A stretch of DNA of 64,000 bases from Anaerosomatales bacterium (GTDB lineage: Bacteria; Actinomycetota; Coriobacteriia; Anaerosomatales; Anaerosomataceae), in assembly GCA_030019445.1 (NCBI GenBank), contig JASEEU010000005.1, positions 62,001 to 126,000 of the forward strand, in the 5' to 3' direction. The first letter of the stretch is position 1. Every line of letters starts with the position of its first letter. A program made the position numbers and the translations under genes. Shown here piece by piece: positions 33,901 to 42,472 of this stretch. The notes under the pieces are model-generated. The model saw only the letters and a program-made list of their open reading frames with translations, was not told where the DNA came from and made no database searches.

Positions 33901-34752
33901 TCAGCGCGGCTCCTCCAGGTGCTTCGTAAGCGTGACCTGGGTGCCCCCGTCATCGCTGCGCACGAACTCCACCCTGTCCATGAGCGCGCGCATGAACATG
34001 ACGCCCCTCCCCGATGCCGCGTACAGGTCGTCCTGCGCGCCCGTCATCCCGTCGAACCCGGTGCCCGTGTCCGTGACCGTTATCGCGACCCGGTCGTCGT
34101 ACGCGGTCACCCGCACGCTCACGGCCTCGTCGGCGCCCGTCTCGGAGCCGTGGCGCACGGCGTTCGCGAGCGCCTCCCCCACCGCGACCCGTACGTCGAA
34201 GAGCGCTGCCTCAGCGAGTGTCAGCGGCGCGACCAAGTCGCACACGCGGGCTCGTGCATCGGCGAGCGCTGCGACATCGGCCGGCAGGTAGATCGTCTCC
34301 ACCCAGAGCGGTTCCTGCGCATCGGCCGTGATATCGAATGCGCCGACGGCATCGGCGACGCTGTCCGAGGCGCTCAGCGTGGGAGCCAGCCCGATCAGGC
34401 CCGAAAGCTCAAGGACCCGGCTGACATCTCGAGTGGCACCTGCGAGAACAAGCTTGCCGCCTCTAGGGTCGAGCAGGCGGTCGATCCACACGATCATCCC
34501 GAGCGCCGAGCTGTCGGCGTAGGTCACACGCGACAGACCGAGGACGATGTTCACCGCCCCGGCACGGACCTCGGTCTCGACGGCCGTGCGGATCTCCGGG
34601 ACCGTCGCGATGTCGATCTCGCCCTCGAGCCGCACGATGCTCATGCGGGCGTCTTCGCGTCGCTCGACGGACAACTCCACTATGTGCTCCTTCGCAGGCA
34701 CCAGCTGCGGCCTCTCATCGCGCCTTCCACCTACACTTTCCCCAAAGCTCAC
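33901..34752 (-). CDS. STAS domain fused to RsbW-type ATPase
   Basis: 283 residues joining two partner-switching modules. The STAS (anti-sigma-factor antagonist) domain is ~30-130, with the phosphorylatable Ser in VTYADSSALGMIVW. An anti-sigma/HATPase domain follows (~150-283; VGEALANAVRHGS, DTGTGFDG, GRGVMFMRALMD). These are normally separate antagonists (RsbV and RsbW). GTG 34752 overlaps the stop of the SpoIIE phosphatase gene by 4 nt (GTGA); a downstream GTG or ATG start is possible. No sigma factor of the sigma-B type is visible nearby. Confidence 0.88.
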   Translation of the reverse strand: MSFGESVGGRRDERPQLVPAKEHIVELSVERREDARMSIVRLEGEIDIATVPEIRTAVETEVRAGAVNIVLGLSRVTYADSSALGMIVWIDRLLDPRGGKLVLAGATRDVSRVLELSGLIGLAPTLSASDSVADAVGAFDITADAQEPLWVETIYLPADVAALADARARVCDLVAPLTLAEAALFDVRVAVGEALANAVRHGSETGADEAVSVRVTAYDDRVAITVTDTGTGFDGMTGAQDDLYAASGRGVMFMRALMDRVEFVRSDDGGTQVTLTKHLEEPR

Positions 34753-37700
34753 CGGGGAATGCGGCGGACGGCGAGAATGGCCGCGTCGTCCCTGAGCGAT
34801 CCCCCGGAGAACCGCTCGACCAGCGAGAGCAGCCGCTGCACGACCGCAGCCGGAGAGCCCCCACGCTTGAGAGCGCGTCGAACGCGGCCCTCGCCGAAGA
34901 ACCGGTCCTTGTTCCGCGCCTCGGTCACACCGTCGGTGTAGAGCAGCAGCAGCGAGTCAGGCTCGACATCCACCGTCTCCTCGGTGTACTCGGCGCCGCG
35001 CACCGCGCCGAGCAACGCTCCGGTCGTCGTCAATCGCACGATCTCCCCGTCGGACGGCCTCAGCAGCAGTCCAGGAGGGTGACCGCCGTTGCCATACGAG
35101 AGCGCTCCTGTCTCCGGGTCGAGGAGCCCGATCCACAGCGTCACGATGTCGGTCGGCTCGCCGGAGTCAGCCAGCGATTCGTTGAGCTCCCGGAGGACCT
35201 GGGCCGGCGAGAGTCCCGCGGTGATCATGCCGCGGATCAGGTACTTGATCATCGATGTCTTCGTGGCCGCGACCACACCCTTGCCGCAGACATCGCCCAT
35301 CGCCAGGACGACCCGCCCGTCGGGCGACGGGAACAGGTCGTAGTAGTCCCCGCCGATCTCGGCTTCGGTGCCCGCCGGAAGGTAGACGCTGCTCGACTCC
35401 ATCCCGGGGAGCTGCGGTAGGCGCGTCGGCAGGATGCTCTCCTGCAGGACCGTCGCGACCCGGTGTTCTCGGCTGAACAGCTCAGCGGTGTCGATGGCGA
35501 GCGCGGCCTGGGTGGCGAACGTGCGAAGCAGCTCGAGGTCGCTCGTGTCGAAGGCGTTCTCGGCCTGACCGAGCACGACGAGCACACCGATGCTCCGCCC
35601 GCGCGCCAGAAGCGGCACCACGAGCATCGAGGAGAGACCTTGCTCCGCGGCCGAGCGCGTGAGCGGCGTGTCGAGCGCGTCGATCGCGCCGTAGAGCTCG
35701 GGTTCCTTGCTCTCGAAGACCGCTCCGGGCACGTCCTGGCCCGGGACGATCCGCATCTCGAGCAGACTGCGATGCAGCTTGCCGCGCGCCATCGGGACCG
35801 AGAGGTGGCGCTTGTCGGAGTCGAGCGTCATGAGGACGACCGCGTCCGCCGAGAGGATCTTCTGCACCACGTCGAGCACCCGGTTCAGCACGACCTTGAC
35901 CTGCAGGGACGAGCTCACCGCCTGACTGATCCGGAAGACGGTCTCGAGATTGTCGGCGCGGGCCTGTACCTCCGCGAACAGGTGGGCGTTGTCGAGGGCG
36001 AGCGACGCTTGCGCCGCGATGACGGCTGCGACCGCCGTCTCGCGGGGAGTCAGGTGTACCTCGGTCAACCTCGAGCCGCACACGATCAGGCCGTCGACCT
36101 CGGGTCCGCGACACAGCGGCGCGATGAAGAGGCTCTCGGCATCGAGCGCAGCGGCGACCGAGGCGAACGGCGACGCCCCTGCGCCCGACAGCAAGACGGG
36201 CTCGTCCCAGGCGCGTCCGTACCGCTCACGCCAGGTGGCGACCGCCGCCGCATCGCGCTCGCGGTTCGGCGACGCCGCAAGGCCGTATCGCTCCCGGTCT
36301 GAGATCGCCACGAGCGAGCTCGACATGCCGAGCACGGCCGTGAGATAGCCGGCCGCCTGCTCCAGCGCCGCTTCCACGTCTGTCGGCCGCGCAAGGTGCT
36401 CGGCGACCTCCCGGAGCATCTCGGCCTCACGGCGGGACCGGCGTTCCTCGGCGAAGAGACGTGAGTTGTGCACCGCCATCGACGACTGCGCGGCGAACCA
36501 TCGCACCATCTCCACCTCGGCATCATCGAGGCGTCCTCCTGCCGGAAGCAGGGCTACGATCGCGCCGAGACGCTCGGCGCCGACCGACAGCGGTACCGCG
36601 AGGCCGTACGCCTGCGGGTCATCGATGGCCGTGACGAGGGGATCGGGCGTGTCACCCTCGGCATACTCGACCGGCATCCCTCGCCGGAGCGCGTCGCCCA
36701 GCCATGCGGACTCGCGAACGCCGAAGATGAGGCCATGCGATGCCGCCAGGCCGCCCGCCGCGCGCACGAGCTCCAGCCGGTCAGCGTCCTCGGTGGGCAT
36801 CAGGACGCCCACGTCCGCAGCGGGGACCATGTGCTGGACCGAGGTGACGATCCCGTCGAGCACCTCGTCGAGCGAGGAGGAGCGCGCCAGCGCCTGGGTG
36901 ACATCGTAGAGCCGGTTGAGTCGCGAGGCGACCGAGTTGAACGCGCGCATGAGGCTGCCGATCTCATCGGCACGATCGACCTCGAGCGGTCGCACGAGCG
37001 CGCCGCGCGCTGCCGCGCTGGCGCGACGCTCCATCTCCCGGAGCGGGTGGACGACCCATGACACGATCCCGACGGCCGCCAGCAGAGAGGCGACGGCGAC
37101 GATCGACCACGTCACGATAGCGGGGCGCAGGGCGGCCCACGTCTCGCGCATCGCGTAGCCCGACGGCTCGAGCACGGCCACCTTCCAACCGATGCCTGCC
37201 GTGCCTCCGACGGTCGCGAAGTTGCCGACGTACGTCGTCCCGTCGAGCGCGCGTCCCGTGACCGACCCGTCCCCTACCTCACCGGACTCCCCGAACTCCA
37301 ACGAGATGCCTGCGGAGACATCCTCCTCGCCTGCGGAGAAGCGGACGTTGTCATGGACGCCGAGGACGAGCGCGAGGGTCCCCGGACTCGAGGCGACCAC
37401 ATCGGTGAGCACACGATCGATGAACGCTGTGCGGATGCGCGCACACACGATCCGCGCGCCGTATCCCCGGTACCGTACCGGCAGCGCGACCCAGAGCTCA
37501 CGCGTGTCCCCCTCGGCCCCCTCGAGCACGTACGTGTCAGCCCGGGCCGACGCAAGCGCCGAGGATGCGAGTAGGCGCGCTTGAGGGACCGCAGAGCCGC
37601 CGGACGAGGCAGCGACGACTACCCGACCTTCGGGGTCGATCACGTACCAGCCGTCGATGATCTCAGCGTACTCCGCGAGCGCCGATCTCAGCGCCGCCGC

Positions 37701-37964
37701 GACGCGGTCGACGTCGGGCTCGCGCGACGGCGCTCCTTCGCCGACGATGCCCGTGATCCGCTCGGCCATCGCCAGGCGGCTCTCCATCTCGCCGATGATG
37801 ACGTCCCGGTACGCGCGCTGGCGAGCGGATTCCTCACGCCGGGCCATGTCGTACACGCCGGACGCCGACGACAGGCCGAGAAGCACCGTCGTGCCGAAGA
37901 TGAGGATGACGACGTAGAGCGCCAGCCGATGCAGCAAGCTCTGGTTCAAGCGTCGCGCCGGCAT
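34749..37964 (-). CDS. Membrane sensor with HAMP, GAF domains and SpoIIE phosphatase
   Basis: 1071 residues. First membrane helix ~14-34, large extracytoplasmic sensor (~35-285, Cache-like), second helix ~285-305, HAMP ~305-355, then about three GAF domains (~360-510, 525-670, 690-840) and a PP2C/SpoIIE serine phosphatase (~865-1071; EIGGDYYDLFPSPDGR, MGDVCGKGVVAA, LLYTDGVTEARN). It should dephosphorylate a STAS protein in response to an outside signal; the STAS-ATPase gene overlapping its stop is the natural partner. ATG 37964 has GGAGG 6 nt upstream. The signal is unknown. Confidence 0.93.
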   Translation of the reverse strand: MPARRLNQSLLHRLALYVVILIFGTTVLLGLSSASGVYDMARREESARQRAYRDVIIGEMESRLAMAERITGIVGEGAPSREPDVDRVAAALRSALAEYAEIIDGWYVIDPEGRVVVAASSGGSAVPQARLLASSALASARADTYVLEGAEGDTRELWVALPVRYRGYGARIVCARIRTAFIDRVLTDVVASSPGTLALVLGVHDNVRFSAGEEDVSAGISLEFGESGEVGDGSVTGRALDGTTYVGNFATVGGTAGIGWKVAVLEPSGYAMRETWAALRPAIVTWSIVAVASLLAAVGIVSWVVHPLREMERRASAAARGALVRPLEVDRADEIGSLMRAFNSVASRLNRLYDVTQALARSSSLDEVLDGIVTSVQHMVPAADVGVLMPTEDADRLELVRAAGGLAASHGLIFGVRESAWLGDALRRGMPVEYAEGDTPDPLVTAIDDPQAYGLAVPLSVGAERLGAIVALLPAGGRLDDAEVEMVRWFAAQSSMAVHNSRLFAEERRSRREAEMLREVAEHLARPTDVEAALEQAAGYLTAVLGMSSSLVAISDRERYGLAASPNRERDAAAVATWRERYGRAWDEPVLLSGAGASPFASVAAALDAESLFIAPLCRGPEVDGLIVCGSRLTEVHLTPRETAVAAVIAAQASLALDNAHLFAEVQARADNLETVFRISQAVSSSLQVKVVLNRVLDVVQKILSADAVVLMTLDSDKRHLSVPMARGKLHRSLLEMRIVPGQDVPGAVFESKEPELYGAIDALDTPLTRSAAEQGLSSMLVVPLLARGRSIGVLVVLGQAENAFDTSDLELLRTFATQAALAIDTAELFSREHRVATVLQESILPTRLPQLPGMESSSVYLPAGTEAEIGGDYYDLFPSPDGRVVLAMGDVCGKGVVAATKTSMIKYLIRGMITAGLSPAQVLRELNESLADSGEPTDIVTLWIGLLDPETGALSYGNGGHPPGLLLRPSDGEIVRLTTTGALLGAVRGAEYTEETVDVEPDSLLLLYTDGVTEARNKDRFFGEGRVRRALKRGGSPAAVVQRLLSLVERFSGGSLRDDAAILAVRRIPR

Positions 37965-38003
37965 CCAAGCCTCCGACCTCGGACGTCACATCGTCATGAC
38001 GCC

Positions 38004-38033
38004 ATGGTACGGGACACGATACGCGCGCGCCAA
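38004..38033 (-). promoter_or_regulatory. Putative promoter of the SpoIIE-sensor operon
   Basis: Minus strand TTGGCG (38033-38028), 18 nt, TACCAT (38009-38004), ~40 nt before ATG 37964. The -10 fits TANNNT. Confidence 0.4.
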
Positions 38034-38040
38034 CGCCCCG

Positions 38041-38787
38041 CTAGCCGAGCTTGCTCAGGAACGGGAACACCCTGAGCAGCAGCGAGGAGAGCTGACCGAG
38101 CTGGCCGCTGAAGATGAGCACGCCCATGATGATGAGGATGACGCCCGCTACGCGGTTGATCGTCTCGGAATGCCGGTTGAACCACGCCATCGTGCGGGTC
38201 AGCCGACCGAAGAAGAAGGCCGTGAGCAGGAACGGCAGGGCGAGACCGGCCGAGTAGGTCGCGAGCAGCGCCGCCGCACGGCCCACGTCGCCGGTCTGCG
38301 CGGCGAAGCCGAGGATTACGGCGAGGATCGGTCCCACGCACGGCGTCCATCCGAAACCGAACGCGACACCCATGAAGAACGCCGCGCCTCGACCGAACCG
38401 GCGGGACTTCGTCATGTCCATGCGCGCTTCGCCGTAGAGCCAGGGGACCTTGATCACGCCCAGCATGAACACGCCGATGAGGACGACGAGGAGTCCCGCG
38501 ATGCGCTGGATCCACAGGTCGTATGCGCCAAGCGCGGGACCGAGCGTCCTGCTGGCGAACCCCGCCGCGGCGCCGACCAGGATGAACACAAGACTGAAGC
38601 CGAGGACGAACAGGAGGCTCGGGATCATCACCCGGCTCGTCGCGCCCTCCTCGCCCTTGAGCTCGGCAACCGACATGCCGGTCATGAACGAGAGGTAGCC
38701 CGGTATCAAGGGCAGGACGCACGGTGCAAGGAACGAGACCACGCCGCCTACGAACGCCGTGACGAAACCGACCGACTCTACCTCCAT
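38041..38787 (-). CDS. CcdA-type thiol-disulfide transmembrane protein
   Basis: 248 residues, six membrane helices, of the CcdA/DsbD-gamma family that moves reductant across the membrane. Redox cysteines: Cys23 in FLAPCVLPLIPGY and Cys150 in GWTPCVGPI. ATG 38787 has GAGGGTGA upstream; the extension to 38829 is unsupported. A CsoR-type palindrome lies 66-82 nt upstream, next to a TATGAT -10 box, so it has its own regulated promoter although an HMA gene sits just upstream. The reductant source may be the thioredoxin encoded at 46.9 kb. Confidence 0.93.
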   Translation of the reverse strand: MEVESVGFVTAFVGGVVSFLAPCVLPLIPGYLSFMTGMSVAELKGEEGATSRVMIPSLLFVLGFSLVFILVGAAAGFASRTLGPALGAYDLWIQRIAGLLVVLIGVFMLGVIKVPWLYGEARMDMTKSRRFGRGAAFFMGVAFGFGWTPCVGPILAVILGFAAQTGDVGRAAALLATYSAGLALPFLLTAFFFGRLTRTMAWFNRHSETINRVAGVILIIMGVLIFSGQLGQLSSLLLRVFPFLSKLG

Positions 38788-38849
38788 AGTCACCCTCTTC
38801 GTCGAGCAAGGCTCCGGCACGGTATGCATACCCGTGCCCCGTCGGTCGT

Positions 38850-38869
38850 ATCATACCCCCCAGGGGTAT
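38850..38869 (-). promoter_or_regulatory. CsoR-type operator and -10 box before ccdA
   Basis: ATACCCCCCAGGGGTAT (38853-38869) with TATGAT (38855-38850) on the minus strand at its edge. The -35 is weak. Same site family as at 6785-6830, 45939-45955 and 47317-47332. Confidence 0.72.
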
Positions 38870-38888
38870 CCTTGTGCGCGCCGATCCG

Positions 38889-39113
38889 TCAGTCGGTCGC
38901 CGGCTCGGCGCCGTACCCCGCCTTGGTGATCGCCGCCACGATGTCGGCATCACTCAGAACGCCGTCATCGAAGACCACCTCGGATATGCCCGTACGATGG
39001 TCGACGTGCGCTGCCTCGACGCCGTCGAGGTCCTGGAGCGTGAGCTGGATCAACATCGAGCACGAATGGCAGTGCATGCCGGTGGTCTTGTAGTGCCGGG
39101 TGACGCTCGCCAT
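38889..39113 (-). CDS. Heavy-metal-associated (HMA) domain protein
   Basis: 74 residues with a beta-alpha-beta-beta-alpha-beta pattern and the metal motif MHCHSCSM (Cys15, Cys18), as in CopZ/MerP-type metallochaperones. It probably binds Cu(I) or another soft metal in the cytoplasm; there is no signal peptide. AAAGGAG precedes the ATG. It lies upstream of ccdA, a pairing seen in metal-handling clusters. I see no CsoR-type site directly before it. Confidence 0.88.
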   Translation of the reverse strand: MASVTRHYKTTGMHCHSCSMLIQLTLQDLDGVEAAHVDHRTGISEVVFDDGVLSDADIVAAITKAGYGAEPATD

Positions 39114-39196
39114 CCTGACTCCTTTCGAAACGGTCGGCCCATCCGACCGTCGTTACCCCTGTCCCGTTCGGGTCTGCGTGTGCACGGCCCCTCGCG

Positions 39197-39517
39197 TCAT
39201 CGCCGTCTGAGCATCTCACCGCAGTACGGACACATGCGCCACTGGCCGAGAACGGACCGACCGCACGCGGGACACGCGTCGTGGCTTACGTCCATGTGAT
39301 CGCGATCGCGCGGTTCCTGGCCGAGAAGCGCCCACGCCACTCCCCCGATGATCGAAGCGGCGAGGATCGGCGCGAGCCATCCCGCAGGTGCGGTGAGGGT
39401 ACAGCCGACCCATCCCGTCTCGGCGTTCACCACGAGCAGCATACCGACGACAGCCACTGCCGCCAGCACGGCGACTCCGGCTGTGAGGATGATCGTGTGC
39501 CCTCGCGCGCGCCGCAT
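39197..39517 (-). CDS. Small membrane protein with a zinc ribbon
   Basis: 106 residues: two membrane helices (~10-30 and ~45-66) followed by a cytoplasmic zinc ribbon with CPAC (Cys82, Cys85) and CPYC (Cys96, Cys99), ending in a basic MLRRR. ATG 39517 has GGAG 5 nt upstream; it overlaps nothing and lies 73 nt after the sigma-54 regulator gene. Function unknown. Confidence 0.7.
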   Translation of the reverse strand: MRRARGHTIILTAGVAVLAAVAVVGMLLVVNAETGWVGCTLTAPAGWLAPILAASIIGGVAWALLGQEPRDRDHMDVSHDACPACGRSVLGQWRMCPYCGEMLRRR

Positions 39518-39590
39518 CTTCGCTCCGGTCCGAACGGACGTACGTCGCGCACGATGCAAGGCATGTGCCAACAGCCGGAGCGGTCTGGCG

Positions 39591-40940
39591 TCAGAGACCG
39601 AACCTCGACATGCGCGCTTCCAGCGTCTTCGTCGTGAGCCCGAGGAGCTTCGCCGCCTTGGGCACCGAGCTGCCGGTCCGATCGAGCGCCTGCTTGATGA
39701 GGTCCATCTCGACCTCCTCAAGGTCCACGCCGGTCTCGGGCAGCACGAAGCACCGCGCACCGCTGCTTGCTGACGTGACACCCACACGTACCTCGGCGGG
39801 GAGGTCCTCAGGCGTGATCTCCGGACCGTGGGCGAGGATGGCGATCCGCTCGATGGTGTTCTCGAGCTCCCGGATGTTGCCCGGCCACTGGTAATCGACG
39901 AGCATCTGCATGGCCTCGGGAGTGATCCGCTTATCGCCCGCGCTGATCTTGTCCATGAAGTGTGCCACCAGAAGCGGGATATCGCCCTTGCGCTTGCGCA
40001 GCGGCGGCAGCGTGATCGGCACGACGTTCAACCGGTAGTAGAGGTCCTCGCGGAACGCGCCATCGGCGATGAGCTGCTGAAGGTCCTGATTGGTGGCCGC
40101 GACCACACGCACGTCGACTTCGATCGAGCGCGTGCCGCCGAGACGCTCGAACGTCCGCTCCTGGAGCACGCGCAGGAGCTTCACCTGGACCGCGGCCGTG
40201 ATGTCCCCGATCTCGTCCAGGAAGAGCGTCCCTCCGTTGGCCATCTCGAAGCGCCCCGGCTTGGCGGTCACGGCCCCGGTGAACGCCCCCTTCTCGTAGC
40301 CGAACAGCTCGCTCTCGAGCAGCGTCTCCGGTAGCGCGCCCGCGCTCACCGAGACGAACGGCTTCTCGGCGCGGCCGGACAGCTTGTGCAGCGCGCGCGC
40401 CACGAGCTCCTTGCCGGTGCCCGACTCACCGTAGATCATGACGGTCGCGCTCGTGGGCGCGACCTTCTGCACCGTCTCGAGGACGGCGAGCATCGTGGAG
40501 TCCTGCGCGACGATCCCCTCGATGTCGTACTCGCGGTCGAGCTCCTCGCGCAGCCGATCGACCTCGGCGGCCAGCGCGCTCATCTTGAGCGCCTTGTCGA
40601 CGGCGAGCTTGAGCTCCTCGAGGTCGAACGGCTTCTGGAGGTACTCGGTGGCCCCGACCTTCATCGCTTCGACCGCTCCCTGGATGTTGCCGTGCGCGGT
40701 CAGCATGATGATCGGGAACTGCTCGCCCTTCGCCCGCAGTCGCCGGATGACCTCCATCCCATCGGGAGCGGGCATCTTGTGGTCGATGATCATGACGTCG
40801 GGAATCTGCTCCGCGACGGCCGAGAGCGCCTCCTTGCCATCGACCGCCTCGACGATCTCATAGCCCTCGGACTCGAGCGCCTGGCGAAGCACCCACCGCA
40901 TGTTCTTCTCATCGTCGGCGATCAGCACGCGCCGGTTCAT
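39591..40940 (-). CDS. NtrC-family sigma-54 response regulator
   Basis: 449 residues: receiver with phospho-Asp53 ([11 protein letters not shown]), AAA+ domain with Walker A GESGTGKE, the sigma-54 contact loop GAFTGA, Walker [12 protein letters not shown], and a C-terminal Fis-type helix-turn-helix ([20 protein letters not shown]). It activates sigma-54 promoters; its targets are unknown. It is last in the rpoN-kinase-regulator operon; the ATG overlaps the kinase stop by 4 nt. Confidence 0.96.
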   Translation of the reverse strand: MNRRVLIADDEKNMRWVLRQALESEGYEIVEAVDGKEALSAVAEQIPDVMIIDHKMPAPDGMEVIRRLRAKGEQFPIIMLTAHGNIQGAVEAMKVGATEYLQKPFDLEELKLAVDKALKMSALAAEVDRLREELDREYDIEGIVAQDSTMLAVLETVQKVAPTSATVMIYGESGTGKELVARALHKLSGRAEKPFVSVSAGALPETLLESELFGYEKGAFTGAVTAKPGRFEMANGGTLFLDEIGDITAAVQVKLLRVLQERTFERLGGTRSIEVDVRVVAATNQDLQQLIADGAFREDLYYRLNVVPITLPPLRKRKGDIPLLVAHFMDKISAGDKRITPEAMQMLVDYQWPGNIRELENTIERIAILAHGPEITPEDLPAEVRVGVTSASSGARCFVLPETGVDLEEVEMDLIKQALDRTGSSVPKAAKLLGLTTKTLEARMSRFGL

Positions 40941-42460
40941 ACGCCCTCCTCCTCGATCTGCGCCACGGGCAGGGCCACGGTGAACGTCGTACCCGATCCC
41001 TCGGTGCTGCGGACCTCGATGCGCCCGCCGTGTTCGTCGATGATCCTGTGCACCATAGTAAGGCCAAGACCGGTGCCCTCGTCACGGGTTGAGTAGAACG
41101 GATCGAATACCTTTGAGAGTTGGTCTGGTGGCATGCCGGGACCGGTATCGGCCACCCGAACCGACACGAACGCTCCCTCGTGCACGGTCGTGACGGTGAT
41201 CGTGCCGCCGCCCTCCTCCATCGCCTGCACGGCGTTGGAGATGAGGTTCACGAACACCTGCTTCATCTGGTCGGCATCGGCCATCACCAGCGGCACCTCG
41301 TCATGCGGCTCCTGGACGATCGCGACGTTCGACTGGCCGGCGAACCGGCGCGTGAACAGGATGACGTCATCAAGGACGTCTGTGATCATCACCGGGCTCA
41401 GCGCGGGGCTCGAGGGTCGGCCGAAGTCGAGCAGCGCCTTGATGACCTTGTCGAGGCGGTCGATCTCGTGCTTGATGACGTGCGTCGCCTCACGCACGCG
41501 CGCGGGCTGGCAGTCGGACTCCTCGACGAGCTGGACGCTCGCACGGATGATCCCGAGCGGGTTGCGCACTTCGTGCGCGACGCCGGCAGTGAGCTCGCCC
41601 ATCGCCGCGAGACGGTCCGCACGGATGAGCTGGTCGGTGAGGGCTTTCACCTCCGAGACGTCCTCGAGCGTGACGACTGCGCCGAGGATACGCCCGTCTA
41701 TGTCGCGCATGCGCGACGTCACGACCTGCGCGTGCAGGGTCCGGCCGTTGTGCGTCACGAGCTTCATCTCCCGCAGCATCCTCGGCAAGCGTCCCTCGAG
41801 CACCTTGCGGACGTCGTCGTCGAGGCCGTCGTCGTCACCGAACAGCGTCCGGATGCGGCGCGGGACCATATCCACTTCGCGGATGCCGATCATGCGCTCG
41901 GCGGCGGGGTTGGCCGTCGCGACCGACCCGTCCGGGCCGACCGTGATGACGCCGGACGTGATGGACCGCAGGATCGACTGCGTGTAGTCCTGGATGTTGA
42001 CGAGCTGGATGGCGCGCTCTTCGAGCTTGCGGTACGCCTCCTCAAGCTGGACGCTCACCTGTTTGAGATCGCGCGTCCGCACCTCTTCGAGATCCCGCAG
42101 CCATCCGAAGAGCATGCCGATGGCGAGGTACATGACGATCTCGTAGAAGTTGTCGATGTGAGGGCCGAGAAGACCGCCGAGCGACATCTGCGCGTGGGGC
42201 GCGAACAACAGGCTCGCCGCGAGCGCGGTGATGAACCCGCCCCGCTTCCCGAAGACGAAGCCCGCGTACATGATGGGGATGTAGTACAGGCGCCGGTAGA
42301 GCATGTGCATGGGCATCGCACCGGCGGTCGTGTTCGTGAACAGGTGCAGCGCGGTGACGACCGCGAGCAGCACCACGATGAGCAGGACGTCCCGGACGGC
42401 CCCGTCGTTGGTGGTTCGCGGTCCCGCGGGGCCTCCCCGCGTCTGTGTCGCCTCGGCCAC
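40937..42460 (-). CDS. PAS-domain histidine kinase of the sigma-54 system
   Basis: 507 residues. Several membrane helices in ~22-122, a coiled segment (~123-155), PAS domain (~157-275), HisKA with His296 in GVAHEVRNPLG, and HATPase (NLISNAVQAMEEGG; DTGPGMPP; GTGLGLTMV). Resembles AtoS/NtrB-like kinases paired with NtrC-type regulators. GTG 42460 has GGAGACGAC upstream, 12 nt after the rpoN stop. The membrane region lacks a large outside domain, suggesting it senses something in or at the membrane. Confidence 0.93.
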   Translation of the reverse strand: MAEATQTRGGPAGPRTTNDGAVRDVLLIVVLLAVVTALHLFTNTTAGAMPMHMLYRRLYYIPIMYAGFVFGKRGGFITALAASLLFAPHAQMSLGGLLGPHIDNFYEIVMYLAIGMLFGWLRDLEEVRTRDLKQVSVQLEEAYRKLEERAIQLVNIQDYTQSILRSITSGVITVGPDGSVATANPAAERMIGIREVDMVPRRIRTLFGDDDGLDDDVRKVLEGRLPRMLREMKLVTHNGRTLHAQVVTSRMRDIDGRILGAVVTLEDVSEVKALTDQLIRADRLAAMGELTAGVAHEVRNPLGIIRASVQLVEESDCQPARVREATHVIKHEIDRLDKVIKALLDFGRPSSPALSPVMITDVLDDVILFTRRFAGQSNVAIVQEPHDEVPLVMADADQMKQVFVNLISNAVQAMEEGGGTITVTTVHEGAFVSVRVADTGPGMPPDQLSKVFDPFYSTRDEGTGLGLTMVHRIIDEHGGRIEVRSTEGSGTTFTVALPVAQIEEEGV

Positions 42461-42472
42461 GTCGTCTCCGCT

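Noticed and set aside
38889-39113. CHSC of the HMA protein as a selenoprotein or redox motif
   Set aside because: Both Cys codons are ordinary and the fold pattern is that of a metal-binding HMA domain.
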